Position numbers and translations under genes: made by a program. Below the pieces are notes generated by a model, which was not told the DNA's origin, did no database searches, and saw only the letters and a program-made list of their open reading frames with translations. A stretch of DNA of 64,000 bases. Origin: Chloroflexi bacterium TSY (GTDB lineage: Bacteria > Chloroflexota > Anaerolineae > Caldilineales > Caldilineaceae). The DNA is taken from contig JAHBNG010000020.1 of NCBI GenBank assembly GCA_019217005.1, positions 93,417-157,416 of the forward strand. Reading direction: 5' to 3'. Below are positions 8,634 to 16,574 of the stretch, one piece after another; the first letter of the stretch is position 1; the number at the start of each line of letters is the position of its first letter.

Positions 8634-9869
8634 GTGTTTTGTCAGATAAGTTATAATACGGTAAACTCTGCCAGAAAGTGACTAAAAAAACGAGGAGGCA
8701 GAGAGAAATGAAGCAAGTATATAAAGTTAAACTAAGTGATAAAGACAGAAATGAATTAAGGCGAATAACGGCAAAAGGAAAAGAGAACGTAAGAAAGATA
8801 AGAAGGGCACATATTCTGCTCTTGTCAGATGGAGGAAAAACAGACAGAGAAATCATGGAACGAGTGGGAGTGACGCGAGCAACGGTGGTGCGAATCCGCA
8901 AAAGATATGTGACGGAAGGGCTAACCAAAGCCCCAGAAGAGAGGCCAAGAAGCGGACGACCAGTCGAGATTAGTAACGAAGCCAGAGCCAAAATCACGGC
9001 ACTAGCGTGTACGAAAGGACCAGATGGGCGAAGCCGATGGACTTTAAGGCTGCTAGCAACCACAGCGGTTGAGTTAAAGTTTGTGGAAGACATTTCGCAT
9101 GAAACCGTGAGTGAAATTCTGAAAAAAAACGAACTGAAACCCCATTTGAAGGTGCAGTGGTGTATCGGAAAGTTAACACCTACATACTTGTGGCACATGG
9201 AACAAATCTTGGACCTCTATGCACAGCCCTATGACCCCAAGAATCCTCTCTGGTGGGTGTTACGATGAAAAAACCTTGTCAGCTCTTGGGCGATACAATC
9301 GTGCCGATTGAGATGAAACCAGGCAAGAAATGGCGCTATGATCATCACTATGAACGCAAGGGCATCTGTTACATCTTGATTGCTTACCAGCCACACACTG
9401 GACAGCGGGTTGTTCAGATTACCGAACGGCGCAGAGGCCAAGAGTATGCTCGCTTCATGCATGATCTCAAAACGAAACACAATCCTGATGCCGATTCATT
9501 ACAGATTGTTCAGGATAATCTCAACATTCATTCACCCAGTTCCTTCTACACCATCTTTTCGCCTGAGGAAGCTTTCGCTCTGGCTCAGCACTTTCAGATG
9601 GTTTATACCCCCGTCAACGGGAGTTGGCTTAATATGGTTGAAATTGAACTCTCGGTTATCACTCGCCAAGTTCTTGATCGCCGCATTGATTCCAAAGAGC
9701 TTCTTGAGACTGTTGTCCTTGCTCTTGTCAACGAGCGCAATGAACAATCCGCTACCATTCAATGGCAATTTACCCCCGCTCTCGCTCGCCAGAAGTTCCA
9801 GCGTTTCTATCCTGTTTTGGATACCGATTCTGATGACCAACCTGTATCATAACTTATCTGACAAAACAC
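8634..9869 (+). mobile_element. IS630-family insertion sequence (defective)
   Basis: The element is bounded by inverted ends GTGTTTTGTCAGATAAGTTA and its complement, and flanked by TA at 8632-8633 and 9870-9871, the duplicated TA target typical of the IS630/Tc1/mariner group. The length of about 1.24 kb fits. The transposase gene is broken. The insertion is just downstream of the orphan 11-bp repeat array. Confidence 0.9.
8708..9852 (+). pseudogene. IS630-family transposase, interrupted by frame changes
   Basis: The first part (8708-9268) has the N-terminal helix-turn-helix region (REIMERVGVTRATVVRIRKR) behind a strong GAGGAGG site. The second part (to 9852) has the DDE domain: LQIVQDNLNIHSP and YTPVNGSWLNMVEIELS, typical of IS630. 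Between them the catalytic CYDEKP tract is split: CYDEK is readable only in the third frame at about 9258-9272. Two frame changes are therefore needed to join the parts, one before GGTGGGTG and one in an A6 run. The A AAA AAC-like run could favour slippage, but two changes argue for inactivation rather than programmed frameshifting. Confidence 0.85.
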
Positions 9870-9889
9870 TACTGTTCTGTAAAATAAGT

Positions 9890-10090
9890 TATGGCGGGTG
9901 TACAAACCAGGTTTCTGTCGGAAACCTGGTTTGTTTGGGGCTATCACAATTTACTTGACAAAACACGAGTCCACTGCGCTGGAGGTATCTATGCAGTGAG
10001 CGGTTCTAGTCAGGTCCGTGACCTGGCGGGAGGCACGGGGCAAGTGCCGCTTGTGGGGCTAAGCGCCCACTTCGTGAGTGGGACTGGCTC
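9890..10090. other. Region of consecutive perfect or near-perfect hairpins
   Basis: Between the IS630 element and the next gene there are several stem-loops in a row: ACAAACCAGGTTTC/GAAACCTGGTTTGT (14 bp, loop TGTCG, 9900-9932), CACTGC/GCAGTG, CAGGTC/GACCTG, GGCAC/GTGCC and CCCACT/AGTGGG. A degenerate copy of the IS630 end (TTTACTTGACAAAACAC) lies at about 9951-9967. No coding region is convincing. It could be a structured RNA, the end of a degraded element, or both. Confidence 0.4.
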
Positions 10091-10102
10091 GGAGCACTTC
10101 TC

Positions 10103-10187
10103 TATACTGGGGTTGTGATGAAAACAGCTGTTTTCGAGGGCTCTACCAGAGAGAACAAAATATGGTTTTCATACAGAGCAAAGTATA
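10103..10187. repeat. Miniature element family B, copy 2 (uninterrupted)
   Basis: The 85-bp element starts TATACTGGGGTTGTGATGAA and ends GGTTTTCATACAGAGCAAAG plus TATA, with imperfect inverted ends. It matches the outer parts of 7978-8243. Confidence 0.75.
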
Positions 10188-10327
10188 ACTGTATAACTAT
10201 TGACGCCTCGCTGTATTAGGGCAGTTCAGGTCTGTAGCCGTTTTGTACATCCATAAGGGCATAGACAGCACATCTAAAATGGCATAGAATGACACCCAAA
10301 TGGAATTTTGTTGATAGGAGACGCCAA

Positions 10328-10666
10328 ATGAACGCAATGCCACAAATTACGCCCATTACGGAAATGCGCAATACCCATAACAATGTATTGGACAAACTTG
10401 AAAACGGCCCCGTTTTCCTAACTCAGCGTAGCAAAGCCGTTGCGGTGATAATATCGCCCAAACAATGGGAATATTTGAACGATAGAATCGATGAACTGGA
10501 AGCGATTATCGATATTTTGCAGTCAAAAGTCGAAGTACTCTCAGGTGAAGCCGAATATGTCGATGTCGATATCGAGCAGTTAGAGGCGCAGCTTGATGGT
10601 GTACCAGCACAGTTATCTCTAAAAAACTCAGGTTGCACAGGTCATTTCTGGACGATGAGGATGTGA
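10328..10666 (+). CDS. Phd/YefM-type antitoxin-like protein
   Basis: The N-terminal 60 residues (ITPITEMRNTHNNVLDKLEN, then PVFLTQRSKAVAVIISPKQWEYL) are the Phd/YefM fold that binds DNA and, through its C-terminal part, a RelE- or Doc-type toxin. The start at 10328 has GGAG 8 bases upstream. After about residue 92 the sequence changes character (NSGCTGHFWTMRM), and another frame downstream (about 10630-10738) reads a helical tract ending DVHAADLYGMCPEF, so a frame change near the 3' end is likely. No toxin gene follows; a 46-bp palindrome and a gene on the other strand come next. It is therefore an orphan or decayed half of a toxin-antitoxin pair. Confidence 0.7.
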   Translation: MNAMPQITPITEMRNTHNNVLDKLENGPVFLTQRSKAVAVIISPKQWEYLNDRIDELEAIIDILQSKVEVLSGEAEYVDVDIEQLEAQLDGVPAQLSLKNSGCTGHFWTMRM

Positions 10667-10747
10667 CGAGGTTGGCTATTAGTCTGGAGATAGATGTTCA
10701 TGCGGCAGATTTATATGGAATGTGTCCAGAGTTTTAGGAATCTGAAC

Positions 10748-10793
10748 AATTTTAGGAAGAATCGAGGAAATTTCCTCGATTCTTCCTAAAATT
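10748..10793. terminator. 46-bp perfect palindrome, probable bidirectional terminator
   Basis: AATTTTAGGAAGAATCGAGG continues into AAA and is then followed without a spacer by its exact complement. It lies between the convergent antitoxin-like gene and the binding-protein gene at 10830. The T-rich ends in both directions suit a terminator for both strands. Confidence 0.65.
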
Positions 10794-10829
10794 TCGGTCA
10801 GACTAATTTATATGAAGTAGCAATGACCA

Positions 10830-11615
10830 TTATTGATCATCCGCGTCGAAGTATGTAGCGAGGAGGGCATCCAACTGACCATTTTCTTTCAGTTGAGCTA
10901 TCCCATCATTTAAGGCCTCCAGCAGTGTTGGCCGGCCTTTATTCACAGCGAAAGCACAGATGTTTTCAGTCAGCGGATCACCCGCAATCTTAAACGAGCT
11001 AGGGTTAGACTGAACATTTTCCTGAGCTGCGTTAATCCCAAAGACGACGGCATCCACATCACCGTTCGCTAGTGCTGCCAAATCAGCGGACTGACCTTCT
11101 ACCGCTTCTGTATAGGTCACAATTTGGCCAGGCAGATGTTCTCTGGCGTGGTCCTCAAAGACAGTTCCAGCTAAGACACCAATTATACTCTCGGCAGTCA
11201 GGTCATTGATGCTCTGAATCGCATCATTTTCTGCCTGTGTCATCAACACCATACCACTTGTGTAGAAAGGTGTCGTGAAACTCACCATCTTTTCCCGTTC
11301 TTGTGTGACAAACACACAAGTGACTGCAACATCATATGTACCGTCCTGTACACCTGCCAATATGTTCTCGAAGCTTGGACCTCCTTCGTACTCCACGTTG
11401 AAGTTGGCAACTTCGGCGATTGCATTCATCAGATCCACGCTGAACCCAGACTCCTTGCCGTCCTCATCCACTGTTGCAAATGGTAGATACCCGGTCTCCA
11501 CGGCTGCCTTCACCGTAATGTCCAGAGGCAAGCAAGCGGTCAACAACAAGAGCAATAGACCAAAACAGAATATCACTTTGCCAACATTCATTTGTTTTAC
11601 ATTTTTTGAAAGCAT
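10830..11615 (-). CDS. Amino-acid ABC transporter substrate-binding lipoprotein (SBP family 3)
   Basis: A 261-residue lipoprotein. The signal ends LLLLLTAC, a lipobox whose Cys would be lipidated. The mature part starts the family-3 solute-binding fold with VETGYLPFATVDEDGKESGF, then FENILAGVQDGTYDVAVT, FTTPFYTSGMVLMT and, near the end, NDGIAQLKENGQLDALLATY. These proteins deliver polar amino acids or similar ligands to a membrane permease. AGGAG lies close upstream of the ATG. No permease or ATPase gene is nearby, so it either works with a distant transporter or senses its ligand. The ligand cannot be read from the sequence. Confidence 0.88.
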   Translation of the reverse strand: MLSKNVKQMNVGKVIFCFGLLLLLLTACLPLDITVKAAVETGYLPFATVDEDGKESGFSVDLMNAIAEVANFNVEYEGGPSFENILAGVQDGTYDVAVTCVFVTQEREKMVSFTTPFYTSGMVLMTQAENDAIQSINDLTAESIIGVLAGTVFEDHAREHLPGQIVTYTEAVEGQSADLAALANGDVDAVVFGINAAQENVQSNPSSFKIAGDPLTENICAFAVNKGRPTLLEALNDGIAQLKENGQLDALLATYFDADDQ

Positions 11616-11789
11616 AGAAGTTCTCCTTTTTTAAAGATAAACTGAACTAAACAAAATATATTCAGTAGATCGCAATGGGATTTCCTATTGACCAGAAACG
11701 CCATTGGACTGCGGACTACTAACATTAATGTGAAGCATGGAAATGTCTCAGATGAATCAAAGAAAATGCGACGAGGCGAACCATCGATA

Positions 11790-13067
11790 TTAAGTTGGAA
11801 ATAGCGAGTTTGGGTGGACCCATCCCAGCGTCTCGGATTTCAACAGATACTGATGCCACCCTCGTTCAAAGGATTCAGCAGAAACGCCAAAGACTTGGGG
11901 GACAATCTCTGTCCAAGCTTCCTGGCGCTGAATGGCTTCGAGCAACCTGGGCAGATGAGCCTGACCATAGGTTGCCAGCCCATACCCAACTATGGCTTCA
12001 ATGGTCATGGCTTGACGTTCCAATTCACGTCTCAAGTGGCTTTCCGCCCAATAGGCACTGTAAAACCGCGTCTCTCTCATGCGTTGAGAGAGATCGACCA
12101 AGGATGGGGAGGGGTTCTCGGCCAACTGTCGCTGCCGTGGCTGGTTGACTCCATTGAGATGGGTCAGCATAGCCCGCTGCACCGGATCTTGCGCCGCAAA
12201 CCAGCGGAGTAGCCCCTGTACATTGGGATCGAGCGACCATGCTTGGGAAGATGTCGGGGCTACTTTCTGAAAGAGCACCAGGCTGGTCAGATGCCGTAAG
12301 ATTTCGCTCCGTAGAACGTCGCTTTCTGTGAGTGTTGTCGGAAGCGGAAGCAACGTTGGTGAAGGGACAAGCAGCGCCACGTCCTGCTTGAATGGATTTA
12401 CGGTGCGTCCATAATGGCGCACATCTGGCAAGACGAGGATGGTCAATTTCTCCGACGCGGATGGGCGTGCCAGGCCGACCTGATCGTGGAGCGTTTGAAG
12501 CAACGCATCCAGATCAACCGTCACTGCTTCTACAGCTGGTGCATTCTGCCGATAAAACGTCAGATGAAAATAATCGGTCTCCAACGTATGCATATCCCCC
12601 AAATACGGAGCAGCGGCTGTTGTGGGCTGCGCCGTGTCCGCTGTCTGGTCAGTTGAAACCTTGTCCTCCACCGCCGTAATTGGGTTTTCCGGACTAAGCG
12701 CATACACCTTCGCCTCTTGCCAGATTAGGTAGCCAATGACGCCAAACATTAGGATGCTGATCAACAGAAGCTCGTTACGGCGTACGCCAGAAGGTGTACG
12801 ATCCGCTTGTAATTGAAGATTTTCCGAAAAGCGCGATTCATGGGCCGGATCGGAATGGACCTCTTCATCTATGATTGTTTCATCTGCTACCGTTTCATCT
12901 AATACGGTCCAGGTGAGATCGGGTTGACGGGTGAATCGCTGTTTGCCTCCCGCTCCCTTCCACACGCGCTGCGAAAAGCAGCCATTTGTTGTTGGTGTAT
13001 CAGATAAATCTCTGTTGTCATACGTGAGTTCAGTGTCAAAATTAGGATTGGTGTGGTAATGAGTCAT
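11790..13067 (-). CDS. Single-pass membrane protein with degenerate peptidase-MA-like domain
   Basis: About 425 residues: an acidic, disordered N-terminal part (1-105), one membrane helix (NELLLISILMFGVIGYLIWQ), a Thr/Ala-rich linker, and an extracytoplasmic domain resembling the peptidase-MA (gluzincin) family. In that family a HExxH helix carries the zinc ligands; here the equivalent helix reads SEILRHLTSLVLF, lacking the catalytic Glu and first His, so it is probably not a protease. The C-terminal VFGVSAESFERGWHQYLL is nearly repeated in the protein at 48617-49933, marking the two as paralogues. The ATG at 13067 is preferred over the one at 13070 because of spacing to AGGAG. It is transcribed away from the BTAD regulator at 13602. 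A role in sensing or surface anchoring is only a guess. Confidence 0.7.
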   Translation of the reverse strand: MTHYHTNPNFDTELTYDNRDLSDTPTTNGCFSQRVWKGAGGKQRFTRQPDLTWTVLDETVADETIIDEEVHSDPAHESRFSENLQLQADRTPSGVRRNELLLISILMFGVIGYLIWQEAKVYALSPENPITAVEDKVSTDQTADTAQPTTAAAPYLGDMHTLETDYFHLTFYRQNAPAVEAVTVDLDALLQTLHDQVGLARPSASEKLTILVLPDVRHYGRTVNPFKQDVALLVPSPTLLPLPTTLTESDVLRSEILRHLTSLVLFQKVAPTSSQAWSLDPNVQGLLRWFAAQDPVQRAMLTHLNGVNQPRQRQLAENPSPSLVDLSQRMRETRFYSAYWAESHLRRELERQAMTIEAIVGYGLATYGQAHLPRLLEAIQRQEAWTEIVPQVFGVSAESFERGWHQYLLKSETLGWVHPNSLFPT

Positions 13068-13104
13068 CATTCTCTCCTAAAAATCAATAAAACAGAACAT
13101 AAAA

Positions 13105-13286
13105 TACGTATGGTGACATTTGTCACCTTGGTCCCTGATTTTGGGTGTTCAAACCCTATACAAGCGAGTCCTTAGAACACCTCTGAGGGTCTGTTAGCGT
13201 CAAAAAGGTTACAACATGACAAATTTGAGGTGCGAACCCTCTACAAACCCTTGAAATTGTCAATTAGGGTGACAAATGTCACTATT
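13105..13286. repeat. Miniature element family A, copy 2 (182 bp, inverted)
   Basis: It is the exact reverse complement of 8004-8185. Together the two copies bracket a 4.9-kb segment (8186-13104). The ends are GTGACATTTGTCACC-type inverted repeats. Confidence 0.9.
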
Positions 13287-13334
13287 AAAATTGTCATTTG
13301 ACATCAGGCCATTTGAATACTGTCTAAGCATTTA

Positions 13335-13465
13335 GAGCGTGTTTTTTGAAGTGCCACAGCGTGTCATTCTGAGTGGAGGAACAGAGCGAAGAATCTTCTT
13401 TTTGCACTTGGAACCAGAGATTCTTCGTCGCAAAACCTCCTCAGAATGACTTTTAAAACACGCTC
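13335..13465. repeat. Miniature inverted-repeat element (GAGCGTGTTTT ends)
   Basis: GAGCGTGTTTT at the left and AAAACACGCTC at the right are inverted copies flanked by TTA on both sides, a likely 3-bp target duplication. Inside, GTCATTCTGAGTGGAGG pairs with CCTCCTCAGAATGAC and GAATCTT with AGATTC, giving a long hairpin. Similar GTCATTCTGAG...GAATCT repeats are, from memory, common in this phylum. Confidence 0.7.
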
Positions 13466-13512
13466 TTAGCAAGAATTTGCTCGAGCGCCTAAATATAACT
13501 ATAGCGGGCAAC

Positions 13513-13545
13513 TGTGATCAGTTTGTGATCAGTTTGTGACCAGTA
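13513..13545 (+). promoter_or_regulatory. Three 11-bp direct repeats upstream of the second BTAD gene
   Basis: TGTGATCAGTT, TGTGATCAGTT and TGTGACCAGTA follow one another with exact 11-bp period, that is, on one face of the helix. They start 89 bases before the start codon and are preceded by TATAGCGGGC. SARP/AfsR-type regulators are known to bind heptamer direct repeats spaced 11 bp near the -35 region, so this is a strong candidate operator, possibly for autoregulation. Confidence 0.65.
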
Positions 13546-13589
13546 CTTCCAATCCCAACTCGATTTAGCATCGACACACGAAAAATGGA

Positions 13590-13595
13590 TATAAT
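13590..13595 (+). promoter_or_regulatory. Consensus -10 box of the second BTAD gene (apparently leaderless)
   Basis: TATAAT ends six bases before the ATG at 13602, so transcription would start at or next to the start codon. No Shine-Dalgarno sequence is present. The paralogue at 21832 has the same spacing. Confidence 0.6.
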
Positions 13596-13601
13596 AGAGA
13601 G

Positions 13602-16574
13602 ATGAGTCACCTAGCGCTCACCTTCTTTGGTGCATTCCAGGCAACCTTAGATGATCAGCCCATCACTCGCTTCCGCTCGGCCAATGTGCAGGGGTTGCTG
13701 GTCTATCTCTCCCTGCAAGCCGACCGCGCCTTTGAGCGTGATGTACTCGCCACCCTCTTCTGGCCTGACGAACCAGAGCAGACGGCCCGTGCCAACTTGC
13801 GCCAATCCCTCTACCAGTTACGCAAAGTCCTCCGTGACGATGCCAAGCATCAACAGAGCACCGCCCCACCCTTTCTGCTCATTGAGCGCCATACGGTCCA
13901 GTTCAACCCAGACAGCGACTATCAATTGGACGTGACGCTCTTTGCCCAGACTGTTCAGGTCGAAGCATGGGAAAGGGCACTGGTCCACTATGGCGGCGAG
14001 TTACTCCCTGGCTTCAATTGCGAAAGCCTGGCGTTCGAAGAATGGTTGCGCTTGGAACGGGAACATCGGCAGCAACAAGCGCACGAAGTCATGTCTGCGT
14101 TGACCCAGCAACAGATTGAACAGGGCAACTTCATTGGCGCAGAAGCAACGGCACGACGACAGTTGGAGATCGTACCCTGGCAGGAAGAGGCCCATCGTCA
14201 CCTGATGTTGGCATTGGCCGCGCAGGGGCAGCGCACGGAAGCACTCACTCAGTATGAGCGTTGTTCGACGCTGATGATGGATGAATTAGGCGTGATGCCG
14301 TCGCCGGAATTGGATGAACTCTATGACCAGATTCTGGCGGGAGAGTTTGACACAGGTGGAGCCACGCCAGCATTAGCCAAGGTTGGGACAACTCAATCTG
14401 GATCGATGCAGGTCGCTCTCCCCTTCCAAGCCCAGCCAGTTCCACCCCATTTCGTGGGTCGGGATGAAGAAGTCGCCGAGATTGCCGCCAACCTGCGAAT
14501 CGATACAAACAACATGGAAAGGGGACCCATGGTGGCGCTGGTTGGCATGGGGGGCACGGGCAAGACGACCCTGGCTGCACGCGTGGCCCATTTCCTGCGG
14601 GATGATTTTGCTGACGGCGTCCTATGGGCCAACGCCACAACCAACGCGCCGCAAGATATTCTCGATCGATGGGCGCGGGCCTATGGCTATGATTTTAGCG
14701 GGCTGGCTGATGCGGAGAGTCGAGCCACGGCAGTGCGTAGTCTATTGGCCGACCGGACCACACTGCTCGTGCTGGACAATGTCGAGGATGCATCCCAAGC
14801 ACGACCGTTGCTGCCCACGAGTCCGACTTGTGCCTGTTTGTTAACAACGCGTGATCTCGACGTGACAGCATCGCTCAACTTCCAGCCCCACCCAGTCAGT
14901 GAACTTGCCCCTGATAGCGGTCTTCAATTGTTGAGCCACATTGTGGGCGAAGCACGTGTCCAAACCGAACCAGAAGCAGCCGCCGAAATCTGCCAGTTGC
15001 TCCACTATCTACCCTTGGCGGTTGAGATTGCGGCTCAACTCCTCAAGTCCCGGCCCCGCCAGCGCTTGTCCGCCATGGCCGCGCGGCTGCGCAGCGCCCA
15101 GCATCGGCTGGACTTGGGCATCAGCGACCGCGCGGTGCGCACGTCATTTGCCGTCAGTTGGGGTGGGTTGGATGAGGAGTTGCAGCAACTCTTTGCATTT
15201 CAGGCTGTCTTTGCAGGGCGGCCCTTTACTGCAGAGGCGATTGCCTATCTGGCCGACATCGAGCTGTTTGATGCAGAAGATATGCTTTATACGCTTGTGG
15301 CCCTGTCATTGCTGCGTGAAGAAGAGGAACACTACTTTCGCCAGCATCCGCTGCTAGCCGATTTTGCCCGAGAGAAGTTAGATAGTCAACAGCACGACCT
15401 CATCGCGGAAATATCGGATGAGATGCTGTTGAATGCCGATTTTGCTTATGGCCGTTTGGTTGATTACTACCTGGCCTTTGTGAAAGAGAATGCGCGGAAT
15501 TACGAGCGACTGGAGCCGGAGTGGGAAAATATCATTGCTGCAATTGAGGTTGCGAAGAATCAACAGCGTTGGCAACTGGTACTCGACTATACCGATTCTT
15601 TGACCGAGACATGGATGACAAAATCCCGTTTCGCCGATGCCAGGCGTGCCTACGCTTGGGCAGATGTAGCAGCACGTGAGCTGAACGATCAAACAATGCG
15701 GGCAACAACTTTAACGCGCTGGGGTATCGTTGCAACTGAACAAAATGCATATTTAGAAGCAACGCAACATTTGACGGCTTCACTTCAGCATTGGATGGAA
15801 CTCGAGGAAGATCAGGGCGTTGCAGACGCTCAGTTCCACCTGGCCCGCATTGCGCTTGAACAAAGCGACTATGAAGATGCTGAAGAAAAATTAACCGGGT
15901 GTCTATCGTTATATAACCTGTTACAAGACAAGAGCGGAACGGCAAAAGCGCTTTTTCGCCGCGCAAGAATCCGTTATCTGCACAATAACTTAGCAGAAGC
16001 AGAGGCGACAGCGTTAACTGCGCAACGACTTCAGACGGAAATTGCAGATGAGATCAATCTCATTCCAACATTACGATTGTTGGGACACATCGCTGCTAAA
16101 AACCAACAATTTGAAGACGCCCTTAGATACTGCAAACAAGCCCAAGAGCTAAGTACAAAATTGCAGTATCAGGGAGAGTTAGCTGCCACCCATTATACAT
16201 TGACTTGCATCTATCGAGATCAAGGTGATTTTGAATCGGCCAAACAGCACGCCAATGCAGGATTACCCATCATGCAGCATATCGGTATACGACAAACAGA
16301 AGGACAAACTTTGTACCAGCTAAGTATTATCCATCATGAGATAGGAGACGAGCAATATGCCCTGGAACTTGCGCAAAAGAGCCTGATCATCCGCCGTGCG
16401 CTACGGAATAGTTTAGGGACTGCGCTCACTCTCCGCCATTTGGGTACCTTACATTTGGCGGGCGGAAATCGTACAGCCGCACAGCAAGCTTGGGTTGAAG
16501 CGTTAGCAATTTCGCAAAAGCTGAAGCAAAAAGGGCTGGTGCAATCGCTTCAGGATTATCTGACTACTATTTAG
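13602..16574 (+). CDS. BTAD-type transcriptional regulator with NB-ARC ATPase and TPR repeats (second paralogue)
   Basis: A 990-residue STAND regulator: winged helix (FRSANVQGLLVYLSLQADR, residues 24-42), BTAD domain to about 245, NB-ARC ATPase with Walker A GMGGTGKTT (Lys 321) and Walker B TTLLVLDNVED near 390, a winged-helix spacer, then TPR units from about 660 to the end. It is very similar to the paralogue at 21832 over the first 650 residues and more diverged in the TPR part, as expected if the TPR arms recognise different signals. The start matches the paralogue and follows a -10 box by six bases. The stop overlaps the stop of the convergent peptidase gene by three bases. Target genes and signal are unknown; self-activation through the 11-bp repeats is inferred. 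Confidence 0.92.
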   Translation: MSHLALTFFGAFQATLDDQPITRFRSANVQGLLVYLSLQADRAFERDVLATLFWPDEPEQTARANLRQSLYQLRKVLRDDAKHQQSTAPPFLLIERHTVQFNPDSDYQLDVTLFAQTVQVEAWERALVHYGGELLPGFNCESLAFEEWLRLEREHRQQQAHEVMSALTQQQIEQGNFIGAEATARRQLEIVPWQEEAHRHLMLALAAQGQRTEALTQYERCSTLMMDELGVMPSPELDELYDQILAGEFDTGGATPALAKVGTTQSGSMQVALPFQAQPVPPHFVGRDEEVAEIAANLRIDTNNMERGPMVALVGMGGTGKTTLAARVAHFLRDDFADGVLWANATTNAPQDILDRWARAYGYDFSGLADAESRATAVRSLLADRTTLLVLDNVEDASQARPLLPTSPTCACLLTTRDLDVTASLNFQPHPVSELAPDSGLQLLSHIVGEARVQTEPEAAAEICQLLHYLPLAVEIAAQLLKSRPRQRLSAMAARLRSAQHRLDLGISDRAVRTSFAVSWGGLDEELQQLFAFQAVFAGRPFTAEAIAYLADIELFDAEDMLYTLVALSLLREEEEHYFRQHPLLADFAREKLDSQQHDLIAEISDEMLLNADFAYGRLVDYYLAFVKENARNYERLEPEWENIIAAIEVAKNQQRWQLVLDYTDSLTETWMTKSRFADARRAYAWADVAARELNDQTMRATTLTRWGIVATEQNAYLEATQHLTASLQHWMELEEDQGVADAQFHLARIALEQSDYEDAEEKLTGCLSLYNLLQDKSGTAKALFRRARIRYLHNNLAEAEATALTAQRLQTEIADEINLIPTLRLLGHIAAKNQQFEDALRYCKQAQELSTKLQYQGELAATHYTLTCIYRDQGDFESAKQHANAGLPIMQHIGIRQTEGQTLYQLSIIHHEIGDEQYALELAQKSLIIRRALRNSLGTALTLRHLGTLHLAGGNRTAAQQAWVEALAISQKLKQKGLVQSLQDYLTTI

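Noticed and set aside
9380..9958. 192-codon plus-strand frame over the IS630 transposase
   Set aside because: It is an alternate frame of the transposase coding region with a Leu/Ser-rich translation.
13140..13160. tRNA-like GGTGTTCAAACCC motif
   Set aside because: No cloverleaf could be formed around it; it is part of the family A element.
13100..13290. Possible CRISPR-like repeat because of identical segments
   Set aside because: There are only two copies, far apart and inverted; no spacers and no cas genes are present.
13335..13465. Possible structured regulatory RNA
   Set aside because: The TTA flanks and inverted ends fit a miniature element better; similar repeats are dispersed in related genomes.
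14245..14640. Several 70-130 codon open frames antisense to the BTAD genes
   Set aside because: They are shadows of the BTAD coding sequence, recur at the same place in both paralogues, and have low-complexity Pro/Arg/Ser translations.
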